Below are positions 1 through 10,750 of a stretch of 39,407 bases of DNA, in pieces. Source of the stretch: Gnetum montanum (Eukaryota; Streptophyta; Gnetopsida; Gnetales; Gnetaceae). The notes beneath the pieces were generated by a model. It was not told where the DNA came from. It made no database searches and worked only from the letters and a program-made list of their open reading frames with translations. The DNA is taken from the NCBI GenBank assembly GCA_015680685.1, contig MNCI01020673.1, positions 489,300 through 528,706 on the forward strand, read 5' to 3'. The first letter of the stretch is position 1. Each line of letters starts with the position of its first letter. A program made the translations under genes and the position numbers.

Positions 1-883
1 AACACTCATGTGACTCGTTGGTTGAGGTGTTATTCTATGCTATCAAGTCTTAGGTGACTAATTATTTGAATAGCGAGCCCATCACATCCACCCAACCATT
101 CTATTAATAAGAGGTTCTACTCTGGGTACAATGATATTCTTGACATCATTAAAACTTAAAGTAATTTTATGCTTATTATGCCTAGAGTGAAGAAGGATAG
201 ACTAATAGGGAAGGGCCAGGGTGTGACATCAAGGGGACTTGTGGATTCTCTTTGGTGACATCTGTAGGTGCTATCATGCAGCTTGGTTGTACTAAGATCC
301 TTGTAGATCTAACGGAAAATGGGAGTAAGAATATTCAAGGCATCCAATAAAGAACCTAATGTTATTCTAGGGGCTCCCACTCGAAAGACATGCACCCATG
401 CCTGAAGGTAGGTGGCTTCTCTGGATTAAGTACTTCAAAAGAAAAAAAAAGAGTGTGCCAAAGTGGCCAAAAAAAAGTATGTCGCAAAGAAATTCCAAGT
501 CACTCCTCCCTTCCAAAAAATGCTAAGTAATCGTACACCTTGCTATCATGGTGCTCTTACGATTGTCCATCATTGGATGAAACAATGCGATGTCACTGAT
601 CGAAGGAATGGACTTGGTCTTAGTTTTGGAGCGATGGGCTAATGACACATTAATCATGCCCTACACTCAAGATTCATTGTGCCCTAAGTCAGTTACCTCA
701 TGTCCCAATCTTTGCAATCCCTTCTCCGATTCATCCCATCTCGTTGTTCATGTATTTGTGACTCGTGTCTTGTGTAGCATTGAATTCATACCTCATCATG
801 GTGGCATCTACATGTGTGTGTTTTGTTGCATCGGTATAGATTACATTTAACCCTTTTAGTACCTACGGACATTTTAAGGTGTG

Positions 884-940
884 GTTACGTAAGGGCATTA
901 TAGGTTGGGACTTGCTTTGGGGAGGATCCACTTACGTGAC
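884..940 (+). other. Conserved stem-loop in the 3' internal region of element A
   Basis: The 5' arm GTTACGTAAG (884-893) pairs with the 3' arm CTTACGTGAC (931-940): nine Watson-Crick pairs plus one G-U. The loop of 37 nt contains CTTGCTTTGGGGAGGA. Element C has the same loop with a different but again self-complementary stem (12059-12115). No function is known to me; a role in the RNA (packaging, priming or stability) is inference. Confidence 0.65.
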
Positions 941-1252
941 TTTTGTAATTTGTATTTTTTGCATACCACTACATCATTTTATACCCTCCAAGCACTTCAT
1001 TGTCAAATCTATTCTTTCCTTCATCATCATTTTATCAAACGTTTCTCAAAACCATTACGTGTCCTTTGATGTGTCACCTAAACAAACCAGGCCCAACATT
1101 AAACTTTTAGGGCAACTTCCTTGAAAAACTTTCTAACTCTAAAATCACACTAAGCAAAGAATTCAATAATTACTTAAGGCAATAAGTAAGGTATGAAATA
1201 ATTGGACTTCTTTCAATAACCTTGCTAACAATTGATCTTTGTGTGATTATAG

Positions 1253-1581
1253 ATGGCCCTAAAAAGAGGACAACAAGGAGGACCTTCTCAAGGTGCAATT
1301 AAACACCCATGGGAAGGCAAAAGCCAAGCACCTCATGTAGAACGTGCGGAGCAGGAGGCATAATCATTCAACATCCATTAGGGACCTCTTGTCATTGCAT
1401 AAGCTAGCCAAGAAAAAGGTGGAGAGGTCAGGGCCCAAGCCTATGAAGAGGAACAATGGCTATCTACGGCATGGCATGTCAAGGCCAATCAAGTATTCCC
1501 GTAGCTGCCGTGCCCATGGGAAATGTCGACTTCATGAAACATTGGAACATCTGCATGGACAACTCATAATCCTCAGATAGA
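1253..1581 (+). pseudogene. Possible spliced 3' ORF of element A, decayed
   Basis: An ATG at 1253 follows TGTGTGATTATAG, which resembles an intron acceptor. The frame starts MALKRGQQGGPSQ and stops after about 36 residues; later fragments are broken by several stops. Element C has a matching arrangement at 12478, where the ATG follows TGTGTGCAG. Athila-type elements are known to carry a downstream env-like ORF that can be expressed by splicing, but I see no env-like features such as a signal peptide or a transmembrane segment here. The assignment is therefore weak. Confidence 0.3.
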
Positions 1582-1864
1582 AGAGGAGAAATGTCAGGTG
1601 CTTCTTCAATGGTATCAATCTCAAAAGCCTGATGCACAGGACAAAGGAAAGGCACTCATGGAGGAGCCACCACTACCAAGAATCCCATGAGTTCCACAAG
1701 TTTTATCTTTTGTGTCTGTGTCCAAATTTTGTTTAATTCTCCACTGCGACATGAATAAATTCCTAGTCATTCAATAATCCCATACCTATCCACTGTGTAA
1801 TCAATTCAACTTGTTCCTCACTTTCTTTAACTCAAGGACGAGTTGTTATTCAGTCATGGGGGTA

Positions 1865-2831
1865 TGATGAGTCATGGTCTATCAGGTCCTGTTATCAGAC
1901 CCCTATTATCGGAACCCTGATACAAGACACCAGGTCTGACTCTTATTATCGGACCCCTATTATCGAGCCCCCGATATCGGGGCTGCGTTAACTAGGCTGC
2001 ATATACGGGGCCCCGTATACATGACCACGTTGACATGGCCCCGTCGACACATCCACCCATGCGTTGACGCGGCCCCGTTTACGCAAAGTCTATTTTTAGC
2101 TATACATAAGCGTGCACCTGCCACACATAGGCTTCTTTCTAGTAGTTGTAGCAAAGCCCTTCTAGTTTGTTTCCATAGGAGTTAGACTATTTTCCCAAGT
2201 GCATGCCCATAGTGTGATGCTTGTAATTGTACAGCACCTTTATTCGAGTGTGAAATACTTGGACATGCACCTGATCGGAAATAAAGATCGATATTACTTC
2301 ATCATTGCAGCATTTACTTAATTTTAATTATTATTGTTATTTATTATTTTCTTAGTTAATATTTCTTTACCATCATTTACTATTCCTATTATTAAATGTA
2401 GAATGAGTACGACTTAATCACGAACATTTAAGTGTGACTACTTGGTAACCCAGTAACGTACCTAATATCTACGCTTGGTAATCCCAGTAGTAGTCATGCA
2501 CAAGGTCCAAGATGTGTACGGATGATTAAGGAATGAATGCTCATCACACTTAGGCTAGCTTAGACTTCATTTCCTATTGCTTATTAGTTTAATCAAGATT
2601 ATTTTCCATTGTCTCTAGGAGTAGCACTAGTTTAGGATCACATCATATGCCTCACTCTAGACTAAACCATACGTGACAAAGCAAATACTAGTCCAGGTGG
2701 GAAGACAGCGAACTGCGATCAACGTGTAACTATCTAGATACCACAACTAGCTCGTCTGCAGAGTTCGACTAGATCGTGTGTGAATGCTCATATTCATATG
2801 GTTGAGTGTAGGGGTACCTCGCCACTCATCA
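1865..2831 (+). repeat. 3' LTR of element A
   Basis: The LTR begins TGATGAGTCATGG right after the PPT and ends CCACTCATCA, so it has TG...CA ends like the other LTRs here. The 5' quarter (U3) is rich in GC and in perfect palindromes (1969-1982 and 2002-2019). The R/U5 part carries AATAAAG (about 2279) and the GGTAACCCAGTA and GGTAATCCCAGTAG boxes shared with LTRs E and F. It is 967 bp long. The next 5 bases (GCCTT, 2832-2836) should be its target duplication, with the partner copy before the window. Confidence 0.85.
1969..2019 (+). promoter_or_regulatory. Two perfect palindromes in the U3 of LTR A
   Basis: CCCCGATATCGGGG (1969-1982) and TATACGGGGCCCCGTATA (2002-2019) are perfect palindromes of 14 and 18 bp. 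They lie upstream of the probable TATA region (TATACATAAG, about 2101). Their location in U3 suggests transcription factor sites or hairpins; that is inference. Confidence 0.5.
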
Positions 2832-3695
2832 GCCTTGTCAACTAGGCATCATCGACTAGGCCCTATCAACGCATGATTTAATGCATTAACATGGCCTCAT
2901 CAACAAAGTATCTATTTTCGCCTATAAATACATGCTCACTCATTGTGTTTATGGCATGTATTATCATAGTTGTAGTGGAGCTCTTGCAGTTTTATCATTT
3001 GGAAGTTTGAATATTTTTCTAAGTGCCCATAGTAGGAGCCAAGAGTGTGTGGATCTTTATTCGAGCACTGTTGTACCTGAGCATAACAGTGTGTGCAACA
3101 ATAAAGATGATCTTTTTGATAAACCTTACAGCACTTTAAAATAGATTAATTATTTATTTATGCATTTAATATTTTATGCAATTTTTCTTAATGCTTTAAG
3201 TAATTAAATAATTAATTAGGCTAAACTAAGCTAGATTAAGTAGTGATTAATTAAGCACATAAGTACGACCACTTTGAGCATATGTTTGGTGCTTGGTAAT
3301 CCTAATAGCACTTAACATTTGGTAACCCAATAGCGCTAAATGGGTTCAAGATGTGTACGGCAAGTGGGATCGAATGCTTATGTTAGGAATAGTTACACCT
3401 TGGTTAGTTAGTTAGACTAAATTAGCAATTAAATTACTTCATTTCTTTCATCCTTAATTTTAAGCACCCATAATATAAAACATTAAAATAATAAAAATCA
3501 TATGTCTTGATTACACTTAAGCATACCTTTGCATGTCACAAGTGTAATTGGGAAGATAACGAATGATTGTTAGGACAAGTTTACTTCCTAGAGACTAGTG
3601 TACTGAAAGACATAGAGTCCAAGGAATTTGATCAGATCGTGCATGAATGCTTAGTGATTCGTATGGTTGGGCATAAGGGTATTCACCGCACATCA
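2832..3695 (+). repeat. LTR 'G', 5'-interrupted by element A
   Basis: Directly after the end of LTR A the sequence resumes inside a U3 (TCAACTAGGC, a TATAAATA box near 2922), continues through AATAAAGATG (about 3101) and the CACTTGGTAACC-type boxes, and ends GGTATTCACCGCACATCA at 3695. Its R/U5 is of the same subfamily as LTR B. The start is missing because element A inserted into its U3. What follows (AACTA) is not a PBS, so G is a 3' LTR or a solo LTR that had inserted into the gag region of element B. Confidence 0.7.
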
Positions 3696-3755
3696 AACTA
3701 CTTGGGGTTTCCTTGAGGATAAGGCAACCTTCTAAGTGCTTGCCTTCTGGCCAAT

Positions 3756-5657
3756 TTAGGATTTAGAGCATACACCCCCAGATTCCTGCAAGTGTGACAC
3801 AATGAGACAACATCCCTTAGGATGTTCATATTGGCAGATGTCACACCCACCACCATCATTTGTTTTAGAGTCCACAACCTCCTCTATTGCAGCAACCTTG
3901 CCTTTACCCCTTTGATAGGCATGTTCAGCTTCCTTCCTTCTCATGCGATCACAATCAATACTTTGCTCTTTGGATTTCTCTACTATTTTTAGGGTGGTTT
4001 GGAACTTTTCATCTAAAGAGTTCCACATTTTATGTACCTTGGCCAAAATTTCAAAAACAAAATTTTGAATTAGCAAGGTCTTTCACTGCACCACCTCATC
4101 AAGTAATGCCTCCTCCTCATTGTCACAAAACAGAACTTCCTTGTTGTGAATGGAAGGATCTTGGTTATACTCCTTTGCACTTTCCCTTTTTCTCAACTCT
4201 TCTTCTTCTTTGGCAACTTGTTCAAGCAGCCTTTGAATTTGATGGGCCTTTAATTTTGAAAGTCTACCTTGGGCATAGACCCCAAGAGTTCTCTATGTTT
4301 CTGTGTGAAGTCCATCTATGATATGGCAGAGCTGCTCCCTTTAAGAATAACCATGGCTAGGACATCAATGCAAGAGTGATAGTACCTACGAATGGCTACA
4401 TCCAAGGGTTCATGCATTTCCTATTTCCAACCTCAGATCTGCTTTTTCAAGTTGGACACTTGGGAGTACGTTTGATGCTTGTCATTGAAGAGTTCAAGCA
4501 TCATACTCCAGTGATGAATTTATTTTGACTCCAAGGACTAGTACCAACTTTTAGCTTCTTTGATGAGTGTCCTTGGGAATAGCTTTAATTTTTTCCATTT
4601 GTTCTCCATGTTTTGTAAGGCACAAGCATCATGAAAGGCTTGAAGATGGTTATATGGATCTAATTTGTATTCCCCTTTGAACTTAGGGATATTGTTCATA
4701 TCCAATCATTTGATTCTGCTATCTTTCAAATGCCTTGTTGGAATTCTCATTGCCTCTACGTCAACGTGTTCCTCATCACAAGCAAAGGCTCATCATGGTC
4801 ATAGCCTCTATGATGGCCATGATGCCCATGATGTCCTATGCTATCCCTTCTTTCATGGTGGTGAGCTTCCCTTGATTGCCCATGCCCCTAGTCTTGACTA
4901 GTCCAACGAGCCCTACGATCATCTCTATCTCGTCGGTCATCTTAATCATGGTCACATCTTCTATGACTTCGATCGAAGCTAGAGGAGAAAGAAGAGAATG
5001 ATGAAGGTGAAGAGGAAGGAGGACTAGCACCACCACAGTTCCTACCACCCCCTTTTTTGTGGTCACGACCATGATCATCATTGTGATGCTTGTCCTCATC
5101 CCTGCCATGACTTCCACCTTTGCATCCCCCATGATCATGGGACCCGTTCTTGCCTAAACCAGGATTGTTTATAGAGGACAATAAATTCTAGTTCAAGCCC
5201 CCTTCATTGAAACCAAGGAAAAGAGAGTCAATGAATTGAGAACCTCCAAAGAAGGGATCCTCGTTGTCTTTTTGGCCTAGCAAGAATAAGGGGTTACTGA
5301 ACTATTTCCCTTTCAAAGCTTCATAACACCTCTCTTATTGTTGATCTCTTTTGCATTATGCCACAGTGGGATGGTAAACTTGATAGTCATATTTAGCATT
5401 GAGTCCCTAGATGCCCAACCTCATAAGAGTTTGGTGCAACATTGTAGGAACAAATCGATCGAGCAACAACACAATGTTACCCTCCATGTCCCTCCACCAC
5501 AACCGTTTATCTTGATGTAGGATGAACATACTCATCGGGATGAGTATATACCACTTTGCATTTTTTGGGGCATTGGTGGATTTGACTGTTCATTCCTTTG
5601 TTGATTGGATGTATGCTCGAACCTCAACAAAGAATCATCCTTGTGAGAAGAAGACAT
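3756..5657 (-). pseudogene. Decayed gag of element B
   Basis: The frame begins MSSSHKDD at 5657 and stops after about 42 codons, then continues as fragments in several frames. The segment at 5181-4942 is Ser- and His-rich and charged, like residues encoded at 8200-8400 in element C. The segment at 4076-3756 (…CDICQYEHPKGCC…) matches …CEICQYDHPKGCF… in the gag of C (9470-9510), a Cys-containing motif late in Gag. Multiple stops and frameshifts rule out a working protein. The remaining 3' gag is replaced by LTR G. Confidence 0.7.
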
Positions 5658-5792
5658 TTTAGATTGAAATGAAATACCAGTATCCTTTTACAATTATTTT
5701 TATTATTTTGAATGATTTCCACTTTAAGGTTCGTTACAACAATTTTGAATAATTTTCACTAAGTCCTAGATAGTGCACGTAGCTAACTAAAG

Positions 5793-5811
5793 TCCTCGGC
5801 AACAGTGCTAA
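5793..5811 (-). other. Primer-binding site of element B, tRNA-Asp-like
   Basis: Minus strand TTAGCACTGTTGCCGAGGA directly follows the LTR. It is close to TTGGCGCCGTTGCCGGGGA, the complement of the 3' end of plant tRNA-Asp used by Athila/Tat elements, and is decayed at several positions. Confidence 0.7.
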
Positions 5812-6601
5812 TGATGAGCAGTGAGTATACTGTATGCCCAACCATACAAATCACTAGTGTTCACTTAGCGATCTGGTCGATTCCATAAACTTTAGCTCTC
5901 TAACTGCACTGGTTTCTAGGAGGTGAATCTAACCATTGCAATCATTGTCTTCTCAGTTCCACTTGTGAAGTGCAAGTGTATGGTTAAGTGTAATTGAGCC
6001 AAATGATTTTTATCATTTTATCTTTTATGAGTTAAGTCACCTAAGAACAAGAATAAAGTAATTGAATGCTTAATTAATCTAATAATTAGCTAATATTTAA
6101 CTAATCCTAACATAAGCATCCATTTCCACTTTTCGTACACATCCTGAACACATTATAGCGCTACTGGGATTATCAAGCGTTAAACGTATTCTCGAAGTGA
6201 TTGTACTTATGTTTGCTATTTAATTGATATTAATTGCTTAGTTAAACTTCATTAAAGTAGATTGCATGAATATTAAATGCATAAAGAAAGCATGAATCTA
6301 TTCCAAGTGTTGCAAGATTTGATTAGAAAAGCTCATCTTTATTGCCATTCACACTATCGTGCTCATGTACATTAGTGCTCGAATAAAAATCTGTATACTT
6401 CTTTGACTCCTGCTACGAGCACTTAGAAAATATTCTAACTCTTAAAAGGAAAAACTGCAAGAGCTTCGCTATAACTAAGAAATGGAATGGATCATGTGCC
6501 CAAGTGTTGTATTTATAGGCTAACATGCATCCCATGATATTGGATATCTAATAATGCATCATGAGATTCAATATTGAGGCCTAACAAAATATGATTCATC
6601 A
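5812..6601 (-). repeat. 5' LTR of element B (minus strand)
   Basis: On the minus strand it starts TGATGAATCATATTTTG (6601 down) and ends ACTGCTCATCA (5812), about 790 bp. It has CTATAAATAC as TATA box (about 6515), an AATAAAG signal (about 6343) and a U3 with ATGATATTGGATATC. It is of the same R/U5 subfamily as LTR G. Confidence 0.8.
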
Positions 6602-6698
6602 AAGAGATTATACTTTCTATCTAAATAATAAAATCCTTGAGATTGTGAATACTTTCAGATATTTTGGAGTAGAATGCTCTTAAAATTATAAGTGGAAG
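6602..6698. other. Host DNA between elements B and C
   Basis: A short AT-rich stretch joins the outer end of LTR B to the left target duplication of element C. It continues at 13629 on the far side of C. No gene is visible. Confidence 0.6.
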
Positions 6699-6703
6699 CA
6701 TTG
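6699..6703. repeat. Left target-site duplication of element C
   Basis: CATTG lies directly before the left LTR and is repeated directly after the right LTR at 13624-13628. Confidence 0.9.
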
Positions 6704-7484
6704 TGATGGGACACGATATCGCATGGGCCGCGATATCGTGTCCGTGATATCGCAGCACGCCCACAAATCTATAAATAAGAGGCGACACTCCCTTGTTTCG
6801 CCATCTAGATCTAGACCCTTAGCGAAACTCTGGCATTTTTACCTCTCCAGAGATAGAATAATTTCCATGTGCCCACAGTAAGTCTCAAAGTGAACAGATC
6901 TTTATTTGAGCAAATATTGCACCTGAGCACACGTTTGTGTACAGAAATAAAGATGAACTTTTGGATAAACCTTGCAGTGCATGGACTAAGCTAAATAGGA
7001 CTTTAATTATTATGAAATGTTTAATTGCTTTCTTAAAGACTTAATCTCTCTCAACCCTCAACTCTCATAGTTAAGTGCATTCAGTACGACCGCTTTGAGC
7101 ACGTGCGTTACACTTGGTAATTCCAGTAACGAATAGCGTTTGGTGATCCCAGAAGGTTGCATTGGTTCAGGGTGTGAACGGCAAGTGGGATGGATACTGA
7201 TGCTAGGCATTAGAACTTAGTTAGTTAAAGTTAGTTATTTAGTCTCTTCACCTTTTCCCTCATTAGCATAGGCGATAAAACATAAAAGATATAAAAATCA
7301 CATACCTCAGACTTACTTAACCATACAACCGTGACAAGTACAAGTAAGTCTGGGAAGACAACAAATGATTAACCTTAGGTGTTCTATAAGGCGTGTAAGC
7401 ACTTAGTCTGCGGAGTTCGACCAGATCAGGCATGTAACGCTCGTATTCGTATGGTTGAGTGTAGGGGTACCTCGCCACTCATCA
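6704..7484 (+). repeat. Left (5') LTR of element C
   Basis: It begins TGATGGGACACGATATCG and ends CGCCACTCATCA. A TATAAATA box lies at 6770-6777 and an AATAAA signal at 6946-6951. Most of it is roughly 95% identical to the right LTR by eye, but the first 70 bases differ by loss of different U3 modules. Confidence 0.9.
6709..6752 (+). promoter_or_regulatory. Palindromic GATATC modules in U3 of element C
   Basis: A perfect 14-bp inverted repeat, GGACACGATATCGC (6709-6722) and GCGATATCGTGTCC (6730-6743), is separated by a 7-nt loop. A further GTGATATCGC follows at 6744-6753. The cluster ends about 20 bp before the TATA box, which suggests a promoter element; this is inference. Confidence 0.6.
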
Positions 7485-7485
7485 T

Positions 7486-7503
7486 TGGCACTGTTGCTGG
7501 GGA
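7486..7503 (+). other. Primer-binding site of element C, tRNA-Asp-like
   Basis: TGGCACTGTTGCTGGGGA begins one base after the LTR. Against TGGCGCCGTTGCCGGGGA, the complement of the plant tRNA-Asp 3' end, it has three differences, each a C-to-T or G-to-A change at a CpG. Confidence 0.8.
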
Positions 7504-7629
7504 CTAAGTTGTTTGTGCACTAAGTAGAACATAGGAAATCATCCACATTGTTGGGAAGCTTAAACAAACCCTTAGGGTTAATCAGAAGAAAATTTAAACA
7601 ACAGTCAATAGCACACTGACAAGATAACA

Positions 7630-10355
7630 ATGTCTTCTTCTTCCCATAAAAGCACTTCACCACCTAGGGATCACACAAGAGACAGTCGCGGTCTAACACA
7701 CATAACCCAGAATTGCTAGTTCCTAAATAGTATCGAGTGGTATATATTCATCACAATGAGTATATACTTTATTGTACTTTTATCCTCCATCAAGATGAAC
7801 AACTGCGCTGGAGAGACCTGCAAGGTAACATAGTGTTACCCCTAGATCGGGCAGTCCCTAACATGCTCCTTCGTGCTCTTGCACAGATAGGCATGACAGA
7901 ACTATACGTTGAATACATTGCATGTGATTACGACACAAGGGATTACCATCCCATAGTGGCGCAACGTCTAAGGGACTCACGGTAGGAGAGTTATCACACA
8001 TTGTTGAAGGGCAAAGGACCCCACAATTCTTCGCCTGTCATAAGAGAAATTAAGGGTGGTGAACCTATCTCAATAGGTTCTCCACAAAATGATGTTCCCC
8101 CTCCTAACAATAGTGAGGAGGTGGTGTATCAGAACCTTCGCTCCACGATACACAATCCTAGTTCTGATGCCCATGAACACCAAGTGTTCAATGAGGGAAC
8201 ACAAATAAATGATAAGGACAAGCAGTCTAATCTTCATCACAATAAGGATCGTGGCCACCGAAGAGAAGGTAGAAAACATCGTCATGGTGATGGTTCTCCT
8301 TCCTCTTTCCCTTCATCGCATCACTCACCCTCTCCTTCCACATCAGGATGTAGTCACAAAGAGCCCAACCGTGAGGATAAGGGTAAGCAAGATGAGAGAC
8401 CTTGACGAGAGAGTCAAGAACGAGGATGAGGGCACTTGAAAGAATCAAGGCATGAGAGAAGGGAAAGTAGGGAACCACGTAGGCATCACAGACGCCATGA
8501 AAGAAATGACAATGAAGAACCCCTACTTGCAACCCAGAGTATGTTAGATATTACAGAGGCTGTTAGAATACCTTCAAGGCATCAAAAAGATAGCCGAATC
8601 AAGACACTAGATATGAATAATATCCCACGCTTCGAAGGGGGATACAACGCTGATCCGCAAAACCACTTACAGGCATTTCATGATGTCTGTGCCTTGCAGA
8701 ATATCGAAAACGAGTGGCAAAAGTTAAAGTTGTTTCCTAGGACACTAGTAAAGGAAGCGGAAAGCTGGTATCGGTCCTTAGAACCAGAAACCATTAGGAG
8801 GTGGAGTAGGATGTTAAAACTCTTCAACGATAAATATCAAACGTACTCCAGAGTGTCCAACTTGTAAAAGCAGATCTAAGGTTGGAAGCAAGGTGCTCAT
8901 GAACCCTTGGATGCTGCCATGGGCCGATATTATGCACTACTACATCATTGCCCAAGCCATGGTTACGCACAACGGGATCAACTCCGCCACCTCTTATATG
9001 GGCTAAGACATGAAACCAGGAGAACCCTTGGAACATATGCCCAAGGGAGATTATCTGAACTTAGATCCCATGAAGTTCATAGATTGTTGGAGCAAGTAGC
9101 TAAGGAAGAAGGAGAGCTACGAAAGAGAGAAAGTGCGGAAGAATACAACCGCGATCCTTCCCTCCGAAAAAAGGGAGTAAGATTCTGTAAGGATGAGGAA
9201 GAGTCATCACTCGAAGAGTTGGTGCACAGGAAAACCTTGCCACTGCAAAAATTAACAACTGAAGTGTCGACTAAGGTAGATCAAATGTGGGACTTCTTAG
9301 ACAGTAGATTTGAAACCGTTCTGAAAATTGTAGAAGAGTCTAAGAAGAGAGGTAGTGACTATGATAAGAAAAAAAAGAGAGAAGTGGTCAATGCATGTAG
9401 CAAGGGTAAGGGTAAAATGGCTATCACTGAAGAGGTTGTGGATTCGGATATAGACGATGATGGTGGATGCGAGATATGCCAATATGACCATCCTAAGGGA
9501 TGTTTCCCAATAATCTCACATCTACAAGAGTCTAGGGTGTATGCACTCAACCCAAGACTCAACAAACGGCAAGCACCCCGTCGGCTACCTTATCCCCAAG
9601 GTAACCCAAGGCAGTTCCACCAACCATTAACGTATTATCCAAGTGGAACTCCACCACAACCTATCGGGCAACACCAGTAGTGGCAATACCCATAGTCATG
9701 GGGGATGCCACCGCCAAGGCAACAATACCCTTACAGGCAACCAGATCCATATGGCTACTACGTGTAGCAGCTCGTCTCTCCACCTGGCTCTATTAGTCAG
9801 ATGACTCCATGACATCACTACCCAGCCCAGGAGTATTATAAGACTCCTTCTCCTGGGAGAGACACACCACATGTATACTGCCCTCTGAATCCATTCGCCA
9901 CTCTCACACCAATAGTTCCACTACCACCCACTCCCGCAATGCAAGGGGAACTACCCACTCAACCGCAGCAACGTAATGCTACAAGAGCCGTAAACCTTCA
10001 ACCAGCTGCTGGTTCTGACAACCATACAAAGAGAAGACCTTTCTTCAAAACCAAAATCGCAAACAAGCTCTCACAACCACAAGCGGTTGAGCCCCAAAAC
10101 GCCTCTCCATCACATAAGGCTTTGGAGCTCCTTTCAAACCAACAACAGAGCTCAACGCATATGGTTATGTTAACACATACCGTCACTGACTGGATAAAGG
10201 TGGGCCACCTTCCCAGGAAACTCGCTAATCCTAGAAGTTCCTTAATCTACCTCCAAGTCGCTGGGAATGAACCTCATAAGGCTCTTCTTGATTCAAGTTC
10301 TGGAGTCCATAAGCCTGGAACCTACCTCCACTCAAGAAGAGCAACATTCGCTTAG
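7630..10355 (+). pseudogene. Decayed gag (Retrotrans_gag type) of element C
   Basis: The frame opens with ATG TCT TCT TCT at 7630, the same start as in elements B and D, and stops at 7719. From 7737 a different frame runs to 10355 with only scattered stops (7983, 8403, 8430, 8865, 8877, 9678 and several at 9690-9810). Translated across these it is one protein. The capsid-like part (8600-9110) has the Retrotrans_gag features FEGGYNADPQNHLQAF, KLKLFPRTL, AESWYRSL and LKLFNDKYQ, then EPLDAAMGRYYALLHHCP and LRHLLYGL. A Cys-bearing CEICQYDHPKGCF follows near 9470, and a Pro/Gln/Tyr-rich tail after 9590. It cannot be translated in full. Confidence 0.85.
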
Positions 10356-10750
10356 AGCTAGCTGACCAGTCCATCACTATTCCTTTGGGACAGGTTGAGG
10401 ACATTATTACCACTGTGTGTGGTTGGTCATACCCAGCTGATTTCCTAGTGATCCACGTAAACAATGACAAAGGGGACTTCCCAATAATAATGGGAAGGGC
10501 ATGGTTGAGTACAATAGATGCATGCCTAAGAATCCGCAATCTTTCCTTGGAGATATCTAAGGAAAACATGTATGGAAAGAACGAGAAGAAGAAGGTTCCA
10601 TGCATCACATACAGTGACTCAGAGGGTGATGACGTACAAGAATGCTTAGCATTTCTTGCATGCAACTGGTGTGCCCAAGAAGTCAACATACAAAAAGTAC
10701 CTGTATGTAGCAACCACACAATAAGAGGACACCTTGTGGTTGATAGCTAA
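10160..10750 (+). pseudogene. Frameshifted retropepsin-like protease of element C
   Basis: The first part, in the gag frame, ends in LIYLQVAGNEPHKALLDSSS, the position of the catalytic D-[ST]-G loop. Here it reads D-S-S rather than DTG or DSG. The second part is in another frame (from about 10330) and reads KKSNIRLELADQSIT, VEDIITTVCGW and FPIIMGRAWLSTIDA, matching the conserved end of plant Ty3/Gypsy proteases (LADRS, ..VDF.V, PIILGRPFLAT). Sequence just after the active site seems deleted, causing the frameshift. No reverse transcriptase follows. Confidence 0.75.

Larger units (their letters stand above)
1..1864 (+). mobile_element. Element A: 3' internal region of a Ty3/Gypsy-type LTR retrotransposon
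   Basis: The stretch is largely non-coding and leads into a polypurine tract (around 1855-1863, CATGGGGG) directly before an LTR. It parallels the 3' internal part of element C in order: an A-rich tract (about 436-450 versus 11535-11570), a hairpin box with GCTTTGGGGAGGA (884-940 versus 12059-12115), an ATG preceded by an intron-acceptor-like end (1253 versus 12478), and a block ending in GGACGAGTTGTTATTCAGTC before the PPT. Short open frames at 590-850, 879-1124 and 1344-1580 match no protein I know and look incidental. The 5' part of the element lies before the window. Confidence 0.75.
3696..6601 (-). mobile_element. Element B: 5' LTR, PBS and decayed gag on the minus strand
   Basis: Read on the minus strand, the element starts with an LTR (6601 down to 5812), followed by a tRNA-Asp-like PBS (5811 to about 5793), a leader and a gag region starting with ATG at 5657. 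It is cut at 3696 where LTR G begins, so its 3' part lies left of the window or is lost. The 5 bases after its outer LTR end on the plus strand (AAGAG, 6602-6606) are its predicted target duplication. Confidence 0.75.

Noticed and set aside
3887-4321. Plus-strand frame of 144 residues
   Set aside because: It is antisense to the decayed gag of element B.
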